Positions 29,541 to 39,907 of a DNA stretch of 64,000 bases are shown piece by piece. Location: positions 620,001 through 684,000 of the forward strand of contig JAWKHJ010000002.1 of NCBI GenBank assembly GCA_041394905.1, read 5' to 3'. Each line of letters starts with the position of its first letter. Position 1 is the first letter of the stretch. The translations under genes were made by a program, and so were the position numbers. The notes beneath the pieces were generated by a model. The model saw only the letters and a program-made list of their open reading frames with translations. It was not told where the DNA came from and searched no databases. The DNA comes from RI-231 sp041394905. Its GTDB lineage: Bacteria > Acidobacteriota > Terriglobia > Bryobacterales > UBA6623.

Positions 29541-32066
29541 TCACCTTACTTCCAACCGCCGGCCATCGGTGAGGACGGTCACCAAGCCGCGCCGGTCGGT
29601 GCGTAGAACATAAGCGCCGGCTTGGCGCAGGCGTTCCAGCGCTTCCGCGTGAGGGTGCCCGTAGAGGTTATCGCTACCGGCGGAGATCAGCGCGAATTCA
29701 GGGCGCAGCGTCTCGAGCAGATCGACCGTCGAGGACGTGCGGCTGCCATGGTGGCTGACCTTGAGGACCTCCGCGTCCACGCCCGCGAGCTGCGCCGGGA
29801 GCAGCGCCTCACCGGCGGCCTCGATGTCGCCGGTCAATAGCAACTCGTGTTCGCCATAGGGCGCCATCAGGACGAGCGAGAGGTCGTTGCGTTCGAGGAC
29901 GCTTGTTCGCGCCGGGTTGAGCGCTTGGAATGCGATGCCGCCAAGCATGCGCTCGTCTCCTCGGACGAGCCGGATGACGCGAACGCCCTGTGCCCGCGCC
30001 AACGTATCGAGACTGGCGTACTCCGCATCGAAAGCATCGCCCCCGAGCCACAGCTCGTCAACCTGAAAGTTGCGCAGAATCGCCGTGGCCCCGCCAATGT
30101 GATCCGTGTCCGGATGGGTGAGCGCGAGAAAGCGCAGGCGGGTGATCGAGCGAGAGAGCAGGTAGGGCGTGACGACTTCTTCGCCGATGTCGAACGCCGA
30201 GACGGAGCCCCGGAAGTCGGCAATGCCGCCCGCATCGACGAGGCCGGCGGTTTGATCTGGTAGTCCGATGAGCAGCGCTTCGCCTTGGCCCACGTCGATG
30301 GCGGTGAGCTCGAGCTTGCCGGCCTCGAGTTGTGCGGGGAAGGGATGCAGAGCCAGGACCGCGAAGACCGCAAGCGCCGCCGTGCCGCTGGCCAACGCCG
30401 CCTTGCGGGTGCCGGCCAAGCCAATAGTCCAGGCAATCAAGCTCAGCCCGGCCAGCGCCGCCAGCCAGCCAGGCGGCGGCGGAACACGCCATTCGCCCGC
30501 CAGGTTCTGGGCGCCCTTCCGCGCGGCGGCGAGCATGCCGTTCGCCGCCCAACCTGCCGCGGTGAGCGGTTCGGGCCGGTTGATCGCCAGCGCGGAAAGG
30601 CCGGCGGGAACGGCTACGCCTACTAGGGGCACGACAGCGAGGTTTGTCAGCGGACCCGTGGCGGCCAGCCGCTGGAAGTGCCATGCCAACGGCGCAGCCA
30701 ACGCCACCAGAAGCACGGCGGAGACGAGGAGGAGCGCCGCGGCGCCCCACAACAGGCGCAGGCTGCGTGTGATGCACCACGTGGCCGGCGCTGTGGGTAG
30801 CCGCAAAGCGGTGATCAGGGGCTCGAGCCATGTGCGCGTCGCGACGCGCCGCACGGCCTGTTCGACCGGTAGGTGCAGGTCGAGGTCGGTGTTCCAGATG
30901 TCGAGCAGCGCACGGCGGCGCGGCTCGGTCGTGACCTCGAGGATGGGCAAAGCGATGCCGGCGATGGCGGCGACGGATAGGAACGAGAGTTGGAAGCCGG
31001 CGTCGGCCAACAGGGCGGGCTTCCACAACAGGAAACCGAGCGCGACGGCGCAGATTACGTTGAGCGGTTTGCGGTGGCGAAACAGCGCCGACGCGGCCAG
31101 ATAGAGCCCAAGCATCCACGCCGCGCGGCTGACCGGCGTCGCGCCCTCGAGCAGCATCGCATAGAGGCCCGCGAACGATGCGCCGGCCGCACCGGCCGTC
31201 CAGCGCGACGACCCGAGGAGGCGCAACAGCGCAATCAACGCCGCCGCGGCTACGCCCACGTGTAGACCCGAGACCACCAGCGCGTGGTAGGCGCCGCTGC
31301 GCTCAAACGCACTTTTCGTTTCCTCGCTGAGACCGGAGCGGTCCCCAAGCAACATGGCGCGCAACAACGACGCAGGTTCCGGCGTGAGCCCGGCACGGGC
31401 GCTGAGCGCCTCGAAGCGCGCCGCGAGCCCCTCGCGCACGCGCCAGACCTCCCGTGTCCACGAGCTGCCGCCGCGCCCTTCGAGCGGGATGATCGGCGCA
31501 TAGCGGCGCATCGTTCCAGTCATCACGATTCCGCGGTCACGTAGGTAGGCGATGCGGTCAAACGCACCTGGGTTGTCGTAGTTTTCCGGGTAGCGGACGC
31601 GGGCCAGCAACTCGACGCGCGCGCCATACCCGATGCGCAGCGGTGGGTCCTCCGGCTCGCGGTTCACCGTCAGCCGCACACCCCCGCAGGCCGGGACGCC
31701 TTCTAGCACGGACTCGAGCGCGAGGTCGAAGCGGTCGGCGTCGTCAAGAGATTCGGGCGGACGCAGCACCCAGCCGCGCAAGCGAACGGGATCTTCTAGC
31801 TCGACATGCATGCGCGCGAGAACGCTTGGGAGGGCGCACGCGGGTTCACGCTCCGGCGCGTCGGCCAGCCACGCTCCGGCAAGGAACAGGCCGAGCAGGC
31901 ACGCGGCCTCGCCTGCGCCGGCGCGCGGCGCGCGCAAGCCCCACGCCGCAAGCAGCGAAGCTGCCAGCGCAAACAGGAGCGTATCGAGGGTTGAGAAGTC
32001 GGCGAAGCGGGCCGCAAAAACGCCGCCGGACACAACCGCCAGCGGCGCCGCCATGGGCGGACGCAT
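29541..32066 (-). CDS. comEC: ComEC/Rec2 family DNA uptake channel
   Basis: Inner-membrane protein of 841 residues that in competent bacteria carries single-stranded DNA into the cytoplasm. Domains are an N-terminal membrane pair and OB-like DUF4131 domain (residues 1-190), the central competence domain with many helices (about 225-560, including YHALVVSGLHVGV), and a C-terminal metallo-beta-lactamase-like domain (about 610-841). The last keeps LTHPDTDHIGG, LLTGDIEA and VSHHGSRTS, so it should bind metal and may degrade the non-transported strand. Length and order match full ComEC. No other competence gene is adjacent. Ends tail to tail with the EEP gene with no spacer. Confidence 0.93.
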   Translation of the reverse strand: MRPPMAAPLAVVSGGVFAARFADFSTLDTLLFALAASLLAAWGLRAPRAGAGEAACLLGLFLAGAWLADAPEREPACALPSVLARMHVELEDPVRLRGWVLRPPESLDDADRFDLALESVLEGVPACGGVRLTVNREPEDPPLRIGYGARVELLARVRYPENYDNPGAFDRIAYLRDRGIVMTGTMRRYAPIIPLEGRGGSSWTREVWRVREGLAARFEALSARAGLTPEPASLLRAMLLGDRSGLSEETKSAFERSGAYHALVVSGLHVGVAAAALIALLRLLGSSRWTAGAAGASFAGLYAMLLEGATPVSRAAWMLGLYLAASALFRHRKPLNVICAVALGFLLWKPALLADAGFQLSFLSVAAIAGIALPILEVTTEPRRRALLDIWNTDLDLHLPVEQAVRRVATRTWLEPLITALRLPTAPATWCITRSLRLLWGAAALLLVSAVLLVALAAPLAWHFQRLAATGPLTNLAVVPLVGVAVPAGLSALAINRPEPLTAAGWAANGMLAAARKGAQNLAGEWRVPPPPGWLAALAGLSLIAWTIGLAGTRKAALASGTAALAVFAVLALHPFPAQLEAGKLELTAIDVGQGEALLIGLPDQTAGLVDAGGIADFRGSVSAFDIGEEVVTPYLLSRSITRLRFLALTHPDTDHIGGATAILRNFQVDELWLGGDAFDAEYASLDTLARAQGVRVIRLVRGDERMLGGIAFQALNPARTSVLERNDLSLVLMAPYGEHELLLTGDIEAAGEALLPAQLAGVDAEVLKVSHHGSRTSSTVDLLETLRPEFALISAGSDNLYGHPHAEALERLRQAGAYVLRTDRRGLVTVLTDGRRLEVR

Positions 32067-32130
32067 TTCCGTTCGAAGCCGCGACCATTATCGCCCAACC
32101 TAACGCCGGTTCGTGTTAGCGTGTAGGCCG

Positions 32131-33231
32131 TTGACTCGCCGCGACGCCCTGAGACGACTGGAAGCTTTGCTGCTTGCTTCGCCGTTGCTGCATGCGCAGG
32201 CGCCGCACGCGCCGGAGCGGATCGCGCCTCTTGCTGAGCTTCTGAACGCGCTCGAGTTTGAGACCGCAGCCCGCCAGAAGCTGCCAAAGCCGGTTTACGA
32301 CCATATCGCCGGCGGCTCTGGGGACGAGCGCACTTTACGGCGCAATCGCGAGTTCTTCGAGCGCATCACGTTTCGCCCACGGATGTTGCGCGATGTCTCG
32401 AAGCAGGACCTGTCCGTGGAGCTTTTGGCGAGACGCTGTTCACGCCGATCATTGCCGGGCCGAGTGCATTGCAAGGCCGTGCACATCCTGAGGGCGAGCT
32501 TGCGGTTCGAACTGGAGCGGCGGCGGCACATGCGCTCGTGGTGGTGAGCGAGCGCACGAGCGCACCGCTCGAACAGATTGCCGCCGCGGCGGATGCACCC
32601 TGGTGGCGCCAACTGAGTCCTCAGACGGACTTGGGCGCCCTGGAGGCGGCGGCGCAAGAGGCGGCTTCGCTTGGCGCGCGGGCGATCGTGTTCACGGTGG
32701 GCGCCGAAGCTGCGCCGAGACCCGACGCCGACGTGCACAACCAGCAGGCGTCGTCGCTCCCCGGCTCTACTACTGCGCGTCCCGATGCTGTCGCGTCGCT
32801 CGAGCGGCTCAAGCGCGGGGTGACGTTGCCGATTGTGGTGAAAGGCGTGCTCACGCCGGGCGATGCGGTGGCTGCGCTCGATGCGGGTGCGGACGGCGTT
32901 TGCGTCTCGAACCATGGCGGTCGCATTGTCGACGGCGTTCCGGCTGCGATCGAAGCCCTGCCGGCGGTGGTCGACGCCGTCGCCGGGCGTGCTCCGGTGC
33001 TGGTCGACGGAGGTTTTCGCCGAGGTTCCGATGCGCTCAAAGCGCTCGCCTACGGTGCGCGAGGCGTCCTCTAGGCCGCCCGTGCTGTGGGGCTTGGCGG
33101 CATGGGGCGCTCCGGGAGTGCAGCGGCTGCTCGAGTTGATGCAGAGCGAGCTCGCGCTGGCGATGGGCTTAGCCGGACAGGCGAGCGTTGCGGAGTTGAG
33201 CCGCGACCTGGTCAAGCTGCACCGCTGGTGA
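32131..33231 (+). CDS. FMN-dependent alpha-hydroxy-acid dehydrogenase, Tat-type signal, frameshifted
   Basis: Flavoenzyme of the lactate dehydrogenase/glycolate oxidase group, about 370 residues. The TTG start gives MTRRDALRRL, a twin-arginine-like leader ending at LHAQ, so it may be exported with bound FMN; a GTG 18 bases upstream is an alternative. Family blocks are VYDHIAGGSGDERT, the FMN-binding VVKGVLTPGDA, the active-site VSNHGGRIVDG and VLVDGGFRRGSDALKA. Breaks near 32425 (a T-run) and near 33070-33085 are each repaired by single bases, restoring GETLFTPIIAGPSAL and a normal GRPVLWGLA end. The middle is shorter than usual. Substrate unknown. Confidence 0.78.
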
Positions 33232-33255
33232 GCAGTGGCTAGGGTGGCGCGAACC

Positions 33256-34617
33256 TTAATGCGTCGTTAGCGCTTCGGTCAGCACGCGGCCGCTCATCTT
33301 TGGCATGTTCAGGCCGAGAACGCGGGCGATCGTCGGTGCGATGTCGAGGTTTCTTACGTGGCCGAGCAGGGCTCCTTTGCGCACGTCCGCGCCGGAGAGC
33401 AATAGCGAGGTGAACATGCGCGGGTGCGTGGGCAGGTAACCATGCGAGTGCGAGGGCTGTGCAAGCCGCACGCGCTCCATCGGTTTGCCGCCCGGTTTGA
33501 CGGAGAGATACGTGTCGATGTCGGGCAGGACGATGTACTCGGCGTTGGCGTAGATCGTCTCGCCGAAGTTCGGCAGGCCGAGCGCGTGCAACTCGTCGGG
33601 GCGGATCACGCGATTGATCCAGGGGTTTTGCTCGAGCTGTTCGAGCACCTGTTCCAGCTTGCCGCGGTCCGCGGCGGAGAACGACGGCTTGCGTACGATG
33701 CGCACGCCCCATCCGCCGCCGCCGAGCTCGATCTTGTCGAGCAGCCCGGCCTGCTCGAAGGGCTGGCGGATGTTCATCTCCCACTCGACCGAATGAAAAC
33801 CGTGATCGGCGGTGACGATGAAGGTGGTCGAATCCTTGAGGCCCGCTTCTTCGACGGCTTCCATCAGCTTGCCGACGCAGGCGTCGGCGTTGGTTAGCGC
33901 GGCTTGCGCTTCGTAGTGGTGCGGGCCGTAGGTGTGCTGGGCCTCGTCGGTGGCCAGGATGTGGATGGCGAGCAGGCCGGGCTTGCGCGTCTTGATCGTG
34001 TAAGCGGCGGCGTCGGCCAGGATCATGTCCGCGGCGGGCATGCGCTCGGAGCCGTACCACTCAAAGTAGAGGTCGATGGGGACGCCGGCCTTGGTGAGCT
34101 CGTCGAGCACGCTCTTCTTCACCGCGCGGATGTCGCCCTTGTGGTCGTCGGTGAAGACCTCCGGAATGTTGAAGTCGACGGACGGGTCGTCCTTGGTCTC
34201 GGGCCAGAAGAACGAGGCGGTTGAGAGGCCCTTTTTCTTCGCGGCGTCGAAGAGCGTGTCGACGGTGACGATCTCAGTGCGCGGCTTGTTCGTGGGGTGG
34301 AAGGTCTCGCCGGTCTTCTGGTTCGTCAGGCTGTTGGAGAGCACGCCGTGCAGGCGGGGCTCGACGCCGGTGAGGATCGTGGTGTGCGACGGGTGGGTGA
34401 CGCTCGGGAATACCGTTTCGCTCGACGCCGCCCAGGCGCCTTCGCGAATCAGCCGCCGGATGTTGGGTAGCTCGAGCTCGGCGTTGAGCAGATGATAGGC
34501 GGCGAAGCCGTCAATCGAGACCAGTACGACGTGCTCGGCGGCAAAGGCTGGGGCGCGCAGCAGCAGGGCGCACGACAGGATGAGGCACAGCGCAAGATTT
34601 CTCACGCTTCCCAGCAT
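33256..34617 (-). CDS. Secreted type I phosphodiesterase / nucleotide pyrophosphatase
   Basis: Alkaline-phosphatase superfamily enzyme of 453 residues. The ATG giving MLGSVRNLAL begins a signal peptide cleaved after AFA near residue 25; it lies 2 bases after the stop of the upstream gene. Metal and nucleophile residues are all present: Asp in LVSIDGF, the nucleophile Thr in PSVTHPSHTTILTG, Asp/His in ATDEAQHTYG, Asp-His in TADHGFHSVE and the late His in SHSHGYLPTH. It would hydrolyse phosphodiester or pyrophosphate bonds in the periplasm; the substrate cannot be named. It is the last gene of an apparent three-gene operon with the M48-like and TonB-like genes. Confidence 0.88.
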   Translation of the reverse strand: MLGSVRNLALCLILSCALLLRAPAFAAEHVVLVSIDGFAAYHLLNAELELPNIRRLIREGAWAASSETVFPSVTHPSHTTILTGVEPRLHGVLSNSLTNQKTGETFHPTNKPRTEIVTVDTLFDAAKKKGLSTASFFWPETKDDPSVDFNIPEVFTDDHKGDIRAVKKSVLDELTKAGVPIDLYFEWYGSERMPAADMILADAAAYTIKTRKPGLLAIHILATDEAQHTYGPHHYEAQAALTNADACVGKLMEAVEEAGLKDSTTFIVTADHGFHSVEWEMNIRQPFEQAGLLDKIELGGGGWGVRIVRKPSFSAADRGKLEQVLEQLEQNPWINRVIRPDELHALGLPNFGETIYANAEYIVLPDIDTYLSVKPGGKPMERVRLAQPSHSHGYLPTHPRMFTSLLLSGADVRKGALLGHVRNLDIAPTIARVLGLNMPKMSGRVLTEALTTH

Positions 34618-34619
34618 AC

Positions 34620-36221
34620 TCACTCGAGCCGCGTGAGGTAGGGCATGAACGGCGTGACCTCGAACGGCATCTTGTCTTTCGCCGTGCGCAGCTCGACCGG
34701 TTTCGCCTCCTTGAGCGCGATCTGGTTCGTCCACAGATCGAGCCGGACACGCGACCCCAGAGGCAGCGCGGCGATCTGTTCCAGTCGCTCTTCTTCGAGC
34801 TCCGGCGCCTGCTCGGCGAGCTCCGCCAATCGCAGCAAGCGCTCTGGGCTGGCCAGAGAGTTGCCGAAGTTCGATCGAATGAGGTTGGGCAGATGCGGCG
34901 CGCGGCGTTCGAGCGCCTTGAGGAACAATCCGGCCTGGCTCAATTTGTCGCCGTAGGGCGAGCGCTCGAGCATCTCGAGCGCCTTCACGCCCGCGGATTC
35001 GATCTCTTCCGGAGAGCGGTCCAGGCGCATGCGGTCGAGGATCTCGGCATCATCGAAGATCGTGAAGTCCGAAAACGCGAACATCGTCTCGGTGCGGTGG
35101 CCGAGCGCGATGTGCGCCAGCTCGTCTGAAATGGCCATCGCAAGGCTCGCTTCGTCGGGCAATACATCGATCAGGCCGCGGCTGATGACGATGGATTGGC
35201 CCACTGAAAACGTCTCGAGCGGCGTGGTGAGCAGTACGCGGCAGCGCACCTGGAAGCCCAGATCGTTGGTTGCGATCAGGTTGTTGGCGACGGTTTCGAG
35301 CACCTCGTCGACGGGGCCGCGCGGGGCGAGCAGGCCGGTGCGCTCGAGGCGCTGCAGCACGTTGTCCTCGGCTTGGCGGACCCATTCGCGGCGGCTCTCG
35401 AGCGGCGTGACGTCCTCGGCGCCGCTCGAGTCCTTGGCCGCGTCGTTCTCGCCAATCAGGATGGCGGTCAGCTCTTCGAGCCGGCCGTCGCGGACGGGGT
35501 TGTAGTTCCAAAAACGCGACTGCGCGCGAAAGCGCCCGCCGACCTGTTCGGCGTGGTCTTCATCCTGCACGTAGACGAACGAGGGGACCCATAAGTCCGG
35601 CTCGACCTGACGGCGCCAGGAGTCGAAGTGAAAGTAAAGCTCTTCTTTCGAGCGCTGCGTGTAGGCGCCGTTGAAGCGCACGATGCGGTAGTCGCGGTCT
35701 TCCACCCAGATGCGCCCGACGAAGCGCCCTCCCTCGGCCTCGCGCGGTCGCACGTTGAACACCAGCGCCCGCACTTCGCCCAGGAACTCGCGGCGCAGAT
35801 ACTCGAACTCGTACGTCTCGCGGTTGAGCTCGAAGACGTCCGGCGCGATCATCTGCGCGAAGCCGCGCGGCAGAAATTGCTTGCGCGGCAGCTTGAAGAA
35901 TAGGAACTTTTCGCGCGCCTGGAAGCCGTCACTCTCGGCGAACGACTGCCAGTCGACGCCCTGGTCGGTGACGGAGACTTTGCCCATCAAATAGTGGTCG
36001 CGCATGGCGCCGGCGCGGCCCCTTTTTCATCGTCGGCCGCTTGGATGTAGGTCTCCATGAATGGCTGATAGGCGCGCATACGGTCGATGAAGCGATGCTC
36101 CCTGATCGACGATGCGGTCGAGCAGGCGGTCGACGAGCTCGGCCTCGCGCGCCTCGGCGGCGAGCGCAGGAGCGGACGGGCACAGCAGGGCGACGGCGAA
36201 GAACAGGGAAAAAAGTCTCAT
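34620..36221 (-). CDS. Exported M48-like protein with degenerate zinc motif, frameshifted
   Basis: Secreted protein of about 530 residues. The start at 36221 begins a clear signal peptide ending APALA; breaks near 36105 and 36015 separate it from the main frame. Residues about 90-250 form a LolA-like beta region with FVGRIWVEDRDYRIVRFNG. The C-terminal half aligns with M48 peptidases, but the zinc helix reads SDELAHIALGH: the first His of HExxH is Asp (codon GAC), while Glu and the second His remain. The third ligand region is not obvious. It may be an inactive relative or chaperone-like protein. Upstream of it, 11 bases away, is a TonB-like gene; downstream is the phosphodiesterase. Confidence 0.68.
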
Positions 36222-36232
36222 GACTGGCGAGC

Positions 36233-37178
36233 TCAGTAGGCCAATTGAAAGGCGACGGAAACCGAGAGTGTCGAGTCGACGGGGACGCCGCCGCCTTGGC
36301 GGGTTCAAGCGCATCGCGCGCAGGGCTGCGGCGGCGGCTTCATCTAGGCCGTGCCCGAGGCGGCTTACGACGCGTAGCACCGTGACCGAGCCATTGGCGC
36401 CGAAGCGCGCTTCGAGTACGACCTCGCCTTCAACGCGCGCTTGGCGGGCTTCGGCGGTATAGACGGGTTTGGGTTTCGAGAGGATCTGGACGGGCGTCGT
36501 GCGCGCCTTGGCCCGTACCGGCTCGGTGTTGCGCTGCGCCTTCTCCGCTTTCGCCGTGGCGAATCCGGCCGCGCTGGTGGCGACACGCGGACCGCTTGAT
36601 TGCGCGACGGCGGCGCTGCCGAAGCCTCCGGCGCCGACCGCGGGCGCGGCCTTGCCGTCGGCTCGCGTCGCCTGCGAGGACGCAAAACCGCCTTGGCGGA
36701 CTTGCGCCTTGGGCGCTCCGCCCGGCGCACCGCTCATGCCGTGGAAAGCGCCGACTTGCAGGCGCGCCTCTTGCGCGGGGCCTGGGGCCTGGAGCGCGGC
36801 GCCCTCAAAACCGGCCATCTTCACGGTCTTGGGCGGAGGCGCGGGCGCGTCCACCTCGAAGCGCTCTTCGGGCAGGGCGAGATTCGGAGCCGCTTCCGCT
36901 TCCAGCCGTGGGGCGTCGAGGACCGGCGCCTGCCGCTCGGGCGGCGCTTGCGGGGCGCGCGTGGGCAACTCGAGCCGCGGGGTCTGGCGCCGGAGCCTGC
37001 GCGAGGCCGGCGGCGGGGGCAGATCAGCGGGCTGTGTGAGCGCCACTCGTACCGCCGGTGGTGGTACGGACGGAAGCTCGAGCTGCGGCGGCGGAACCAA
37101 CAGCAAGGCGAGCACGCCCAAGGCGTGCAACGCCACGCTCACGCCCATCGCAGTGGGTTTGTTGCGAACGCTTCCCAT
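36233..37178 (-). CDS. TonB C-terminal domain protein, frameshift near the end
   Basis: Energy-transducing TonB-like protein of about 315 residues. An N-terminal membrane anchor (residues 10-32) is followed by a long Pro/Ala/Arg-rich periplasmic spacer (35-205) and a TonB C-terminal domain beginning KPVYTAEARQARVEGEVVLEARFG. Near 36290 one missing base in a G/C run moves the end out of frame; repaired, it closes as VDSTLSVSVAFQLAY, a typical TonB end. ExbB and ExbD are not nearby. It could serve the Oar-like receptors, or link to the M48-like exported protein encoded immediately downstream. Confidence 0.8.
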
Positions 37179-37263
37179 TCAGGAAGCAATATCGGCCGCT
37201 CCCGGCTTGGAGCTTACCTTTGCGGACGGCGCCGCGTGGTCAATCGTCCAAAGAAACCGCCCC

Positions 37264-39807
37264 TCAAGGCGTGCGTACGAAAAAGGACACGCCGTTCGAA
37301 TTGCGCCCGGCGATTGTGAGGGTCAGCACATGTTGGCCCGCCGGGAGTCCCTGCGGAACCTCAAATGAAAGTTGCGCCAACCCGACGAAGCCGGGGCTTA
37401 GCGCGGCCCCTAGGACGCGCGCGTCCTGGCCTCCGACCGTCGTTGTGAGTCCGCCTTGCGGCGTGTAGAGCTGCGTGTCGGGCGTGGCGCGCCCGGTCTC
37501 GAGCGCGGGGTTCACCAAACCGGCGCCGCTGAAGTAGACCGTCACGATCTCTCCTGGGGCCGCGCCGGATGCCCCTGAGTTGAGCGAACCGTCCTGGTTG
37601 ACAACGGAAAAGAGTCCGCCGCCGACGTCGAAGACCCCGGGGCCGGCCGCGGCGATCGCGACCGGGACGCGGTTGCTCGTCGCACCGTCGCGCACGACTG
37701 TGACGTAGGACGTCATCTGGCCAGCCGTCTCGAACGGCGTCTGGAAGTTGATTTGGCCCGGACTCAGGAACAGCAGAGGCGCCTGGGCGAGCAGCGATCC
37801 GTCGGCGGTCTCGAAGCGCACCGACACGCCTTCCACGTTGACGGGCAGGCGGTCCGTCCCGGCGACAAACCCGGGGGCGGCCTGGCCTTCGAACAAGAAC
37901 TCGCCGTAGAGCGAGCCTAGCGCGCCGGGCGAGAGCGGGACGAGCGGATGCGCGGCGTGCACCACGCCGCCCGCGTTGAGGACCGGGATGCGCGGGTCCG
38001 CGCCCACGATCAAGGTGACGGGCAGCGTCTTGGCGGGCGCGAGGAAATTCGCCGGCGTTACGATGACATCCGCGCGGTAGATGGCCGGGCCGAGGCCGGC
38101 GGTGTCGAAGATCAAGTTGATCGCGTCCGGAGTGGCGCCGTTCGTCTGCGAGAGGCTGAGCCAGGAGGTATCCGCCGGCTTGATCTCGGCCGACCAGTCG
38201 AGCTCCGCGCCGGTGGCGGTGATCTCGAGCGGCCTCGTGACGGGGCCCTCGCCGCGGGCGACCTGCACTTCGACCTGTTCGGGGCCGAGCACGAGCGCAC
38301 GCCCGCTGGGCGGCGTGTAGTCGAGCCTCAGGTGGAACTCGTCGAGCCCGTTGGCTTCGCGCCCGTTGGCCATGTCCATCGACACTTCCAGCCGTTGGAC
38401 GTTGCGCAGCATCGCGTCGAAGTCCTCGGGGCCGTCGAGGTGCAGCCAGTTCTCGGCGTCGATGGGCACGCGGAAGCGGACCCATTCGTCGCGGGCGCGC
38501 GCGCCGGACCATTCGAACACCGAGCCGTTGCCATAGAGGCGCAGCCGCACGGCGTGGAACGGGAAGGCGCCGTCGATGCGGCGGTACCAGAATTCGTACC
38601 AAGGGCGGTTGAGCGCGGAGAGACCTGTGATGAACTTGGGCGGCGCGACTACCCAATCGACATCGCGCAGGCCGCCGTCGATCATCAGCAGGTAGCGCTC
38701 GGAATCCTTGCCGCCCAGGCCGGTCACGACCGCTGCGTTCTGTGTCCCGGTGATGGCTCCGGGGACGGGAGAGGCGGGGAAGTTGCGCGTCCAGCCGTCG
38801 TTGCCGCTCTCGAAGTCGGACGAAGCGGGGCCGCCGGGGCCGCTGGGCGTCTCGGGTGGTCCGCCGGTGAAGACGATGTTGTCGAGGTCGGCGAGCTCGG
38901 GACCGGCGGCGTGATCCATGCTGATCTCGATGCGGGCGACGTTGCTCAAGGTTTGCTCGAACGTGGCCGTACCGGACGTCCGCGTCCATTGGCCGGGCTC
39001 GAGCGGGACGACGACTTTCGTCCAGTCCTCGGCCGGCGGCGGGTCTCCAAACCAGCTCCAGACCGCGCCGGCGCCCAGGATGCGGACTTCCTTGCGAAAG
39101 ACCGGGATGCCGCCGTCGAAATGGCGAAAGTCATAGACGAGCTGCGCGTTTGAGAACCGCGAGAGGTCGCCGAGGAACTTCGCCGGCGCAACGGCAAACT
39201 CGCGCAAGGGCCCGTTGCCGTCCTGGATGCGCAGAAAGCCGGCCGGGTCCCGGGCGAGCGCTGCGTCGGAGTCGCCAAGGCTTGCGCCCGGGATAGACGA
39301 GGGCGGGAAATTGCGCGTCCAGCCTTCGTCGTTTAAGTCGAATGTGGAAGTGATGAAGGACTGCTGAACGCCGGCGAGCTGGACCGAATAGCGGATCTTG
39401 GCGCGGATCGGCGTGTTGAGTGAGCGAACCTCGAGCGCGGCGTAGTAGCGCCCGGTCTGCAAAGGCGGCGCGCCGGTCGGCGAAAGGAAGATGCCTTCGG
39501 CCGCGCCGGCCACGGAGGTCGAAGAGAAGTCCGCCGCGATTGTGCCGGCGGGCGTACGCGCCGGCGGCTGACCGAAGCGTAGGTAAAGATCGACGTCCTG
39601 ATCCGGAGAACCGACGGTTACTTCGACAATGGCCCAGGTCGCCCCGGCGGGAACGTCGAAGGTCAGCTGGTCATAGAGAAACGGCTCGGTCTGGGGTTCG
39701 AGCACGACCTCGCGCTCCACGCCGGGCAGCAGCTCAACGGCCGGCAGCGCCGAGGGGGCGACCAGTCCAAGCAAGAGGAAAAGGAGAAGACGAGCGCAAC
39801 CGGGCAC
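37264..39807 (-). CDS. Large secreted multidomain protein with TIGR03437 C-terminus
   Basis: Exported protein of 847 residues. After a signal peptide (residues 1-23) comes a pre-peptidase C-terminal-like domain (DQLTFDVPAGATWAIVEV, 40-150). Two repeated laminin-IIIA/jelly-roll-like modules follow (about 155-320 and 330-500), each with an opening DEGWTRNFP or NDGWTRNFP block and a VARIEISMD or VQRLEVSMD end. A BACON-like Ig domain (510-610) and the Solibacter C-terminal domain (625-847, ending GVSFFVRTP) complete it. No catalytic motif is visible, so a carbohydrate-binding or adhesive role is inferred. It is intact, in contrast to the protease at 413 with the same C-terminal domain. Confidence 0.8.
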   Translation of the reverse strand: MPGCARLLLFLLLGLVAPSALPAVELLPGVEREVVLEPQTEPFLYDQLTFDVPAGATWAIVEVTVGSPDQDVDLYLRFGQPPARTPAGTIAADFSSTSVAGAAEGIFLSPTGAPPLQTGRYYAALEVRSLNTPIRAKIRYSVQLAGVQQSFITSTFDLNDEGWTRNFPPSSIPGASLGDSDAALARDPAGFLRIQDGNGPLREFAVAPAKFLGDLSRFSNAQLVYDFRHFDGGIPVFRKEVRILGAGAVWSWFGDPPPAEDWTKVVVPLEPGQWTRTSGTATFEQTLSNVARIEISMDHAAGPELADLDNIVFTGGPPETPSGPGGPASSDFESGNDGWTRNFPASPVPGAITGTQNAAVVTGLGGKDSERYLLMIDGGLRDVDWVVAPPKFITGLSALNRPWYEFWYRRIDGAFPFHAVRLRLYGNGSVFEWSGARARDEWVRFRVPIDAENWLHLDGPEDFDAMLRNVQRLEVSMDMANGREANGLDEFHLRLDYTPPSGRALVLGPEQVEVQVARGEGPVTRPLEITATGAELDWSAEIKPADTSWLSLSQTNGATPDAINLIFDTAGLGPAIYRADVIVTPANFLAPAKTLPVTLIVGADPRIPVLNAGGVVHAAHPLVPLSPGALGSLYGEFLFEGQAAPGFVAGTDRLPVNVEGVSVRFETADGSLLAQAPLLFLSPGQINFQTPFETAGQMTSYVTVVRDGATSNRVPVAIAAAGPGVFDVGGGLFSVVNQDGSLNSGASGAAPGEIVTVYFSGAGLVNPALETGRATPDTQLYTPQGGLTTTVGGQDARVLGAALSPGFVGLAQLSFEVPQGLPAGQHVLTLTIAGRNSNGVSFFVRTP

Positions 39808-39907
39808 GCCTCTACGCTAACGCGTTCCGCCCGCTGGGCCAAGACCAGCGCAGGGACAGAATGTGTCTTTCAGAGCCGCGCCGACAGGGGCGGAGGTAAT
39901 TCCAGCC

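Noticed and set aside
37948..39153. 401-residue frame on the plus strand opposite the large secreted protein
   Set aside because: It is an antisense shadow caused by GC-rich codon bias; its product has no domain, while the minus-strand protein has a signal peptide and ordered domains.
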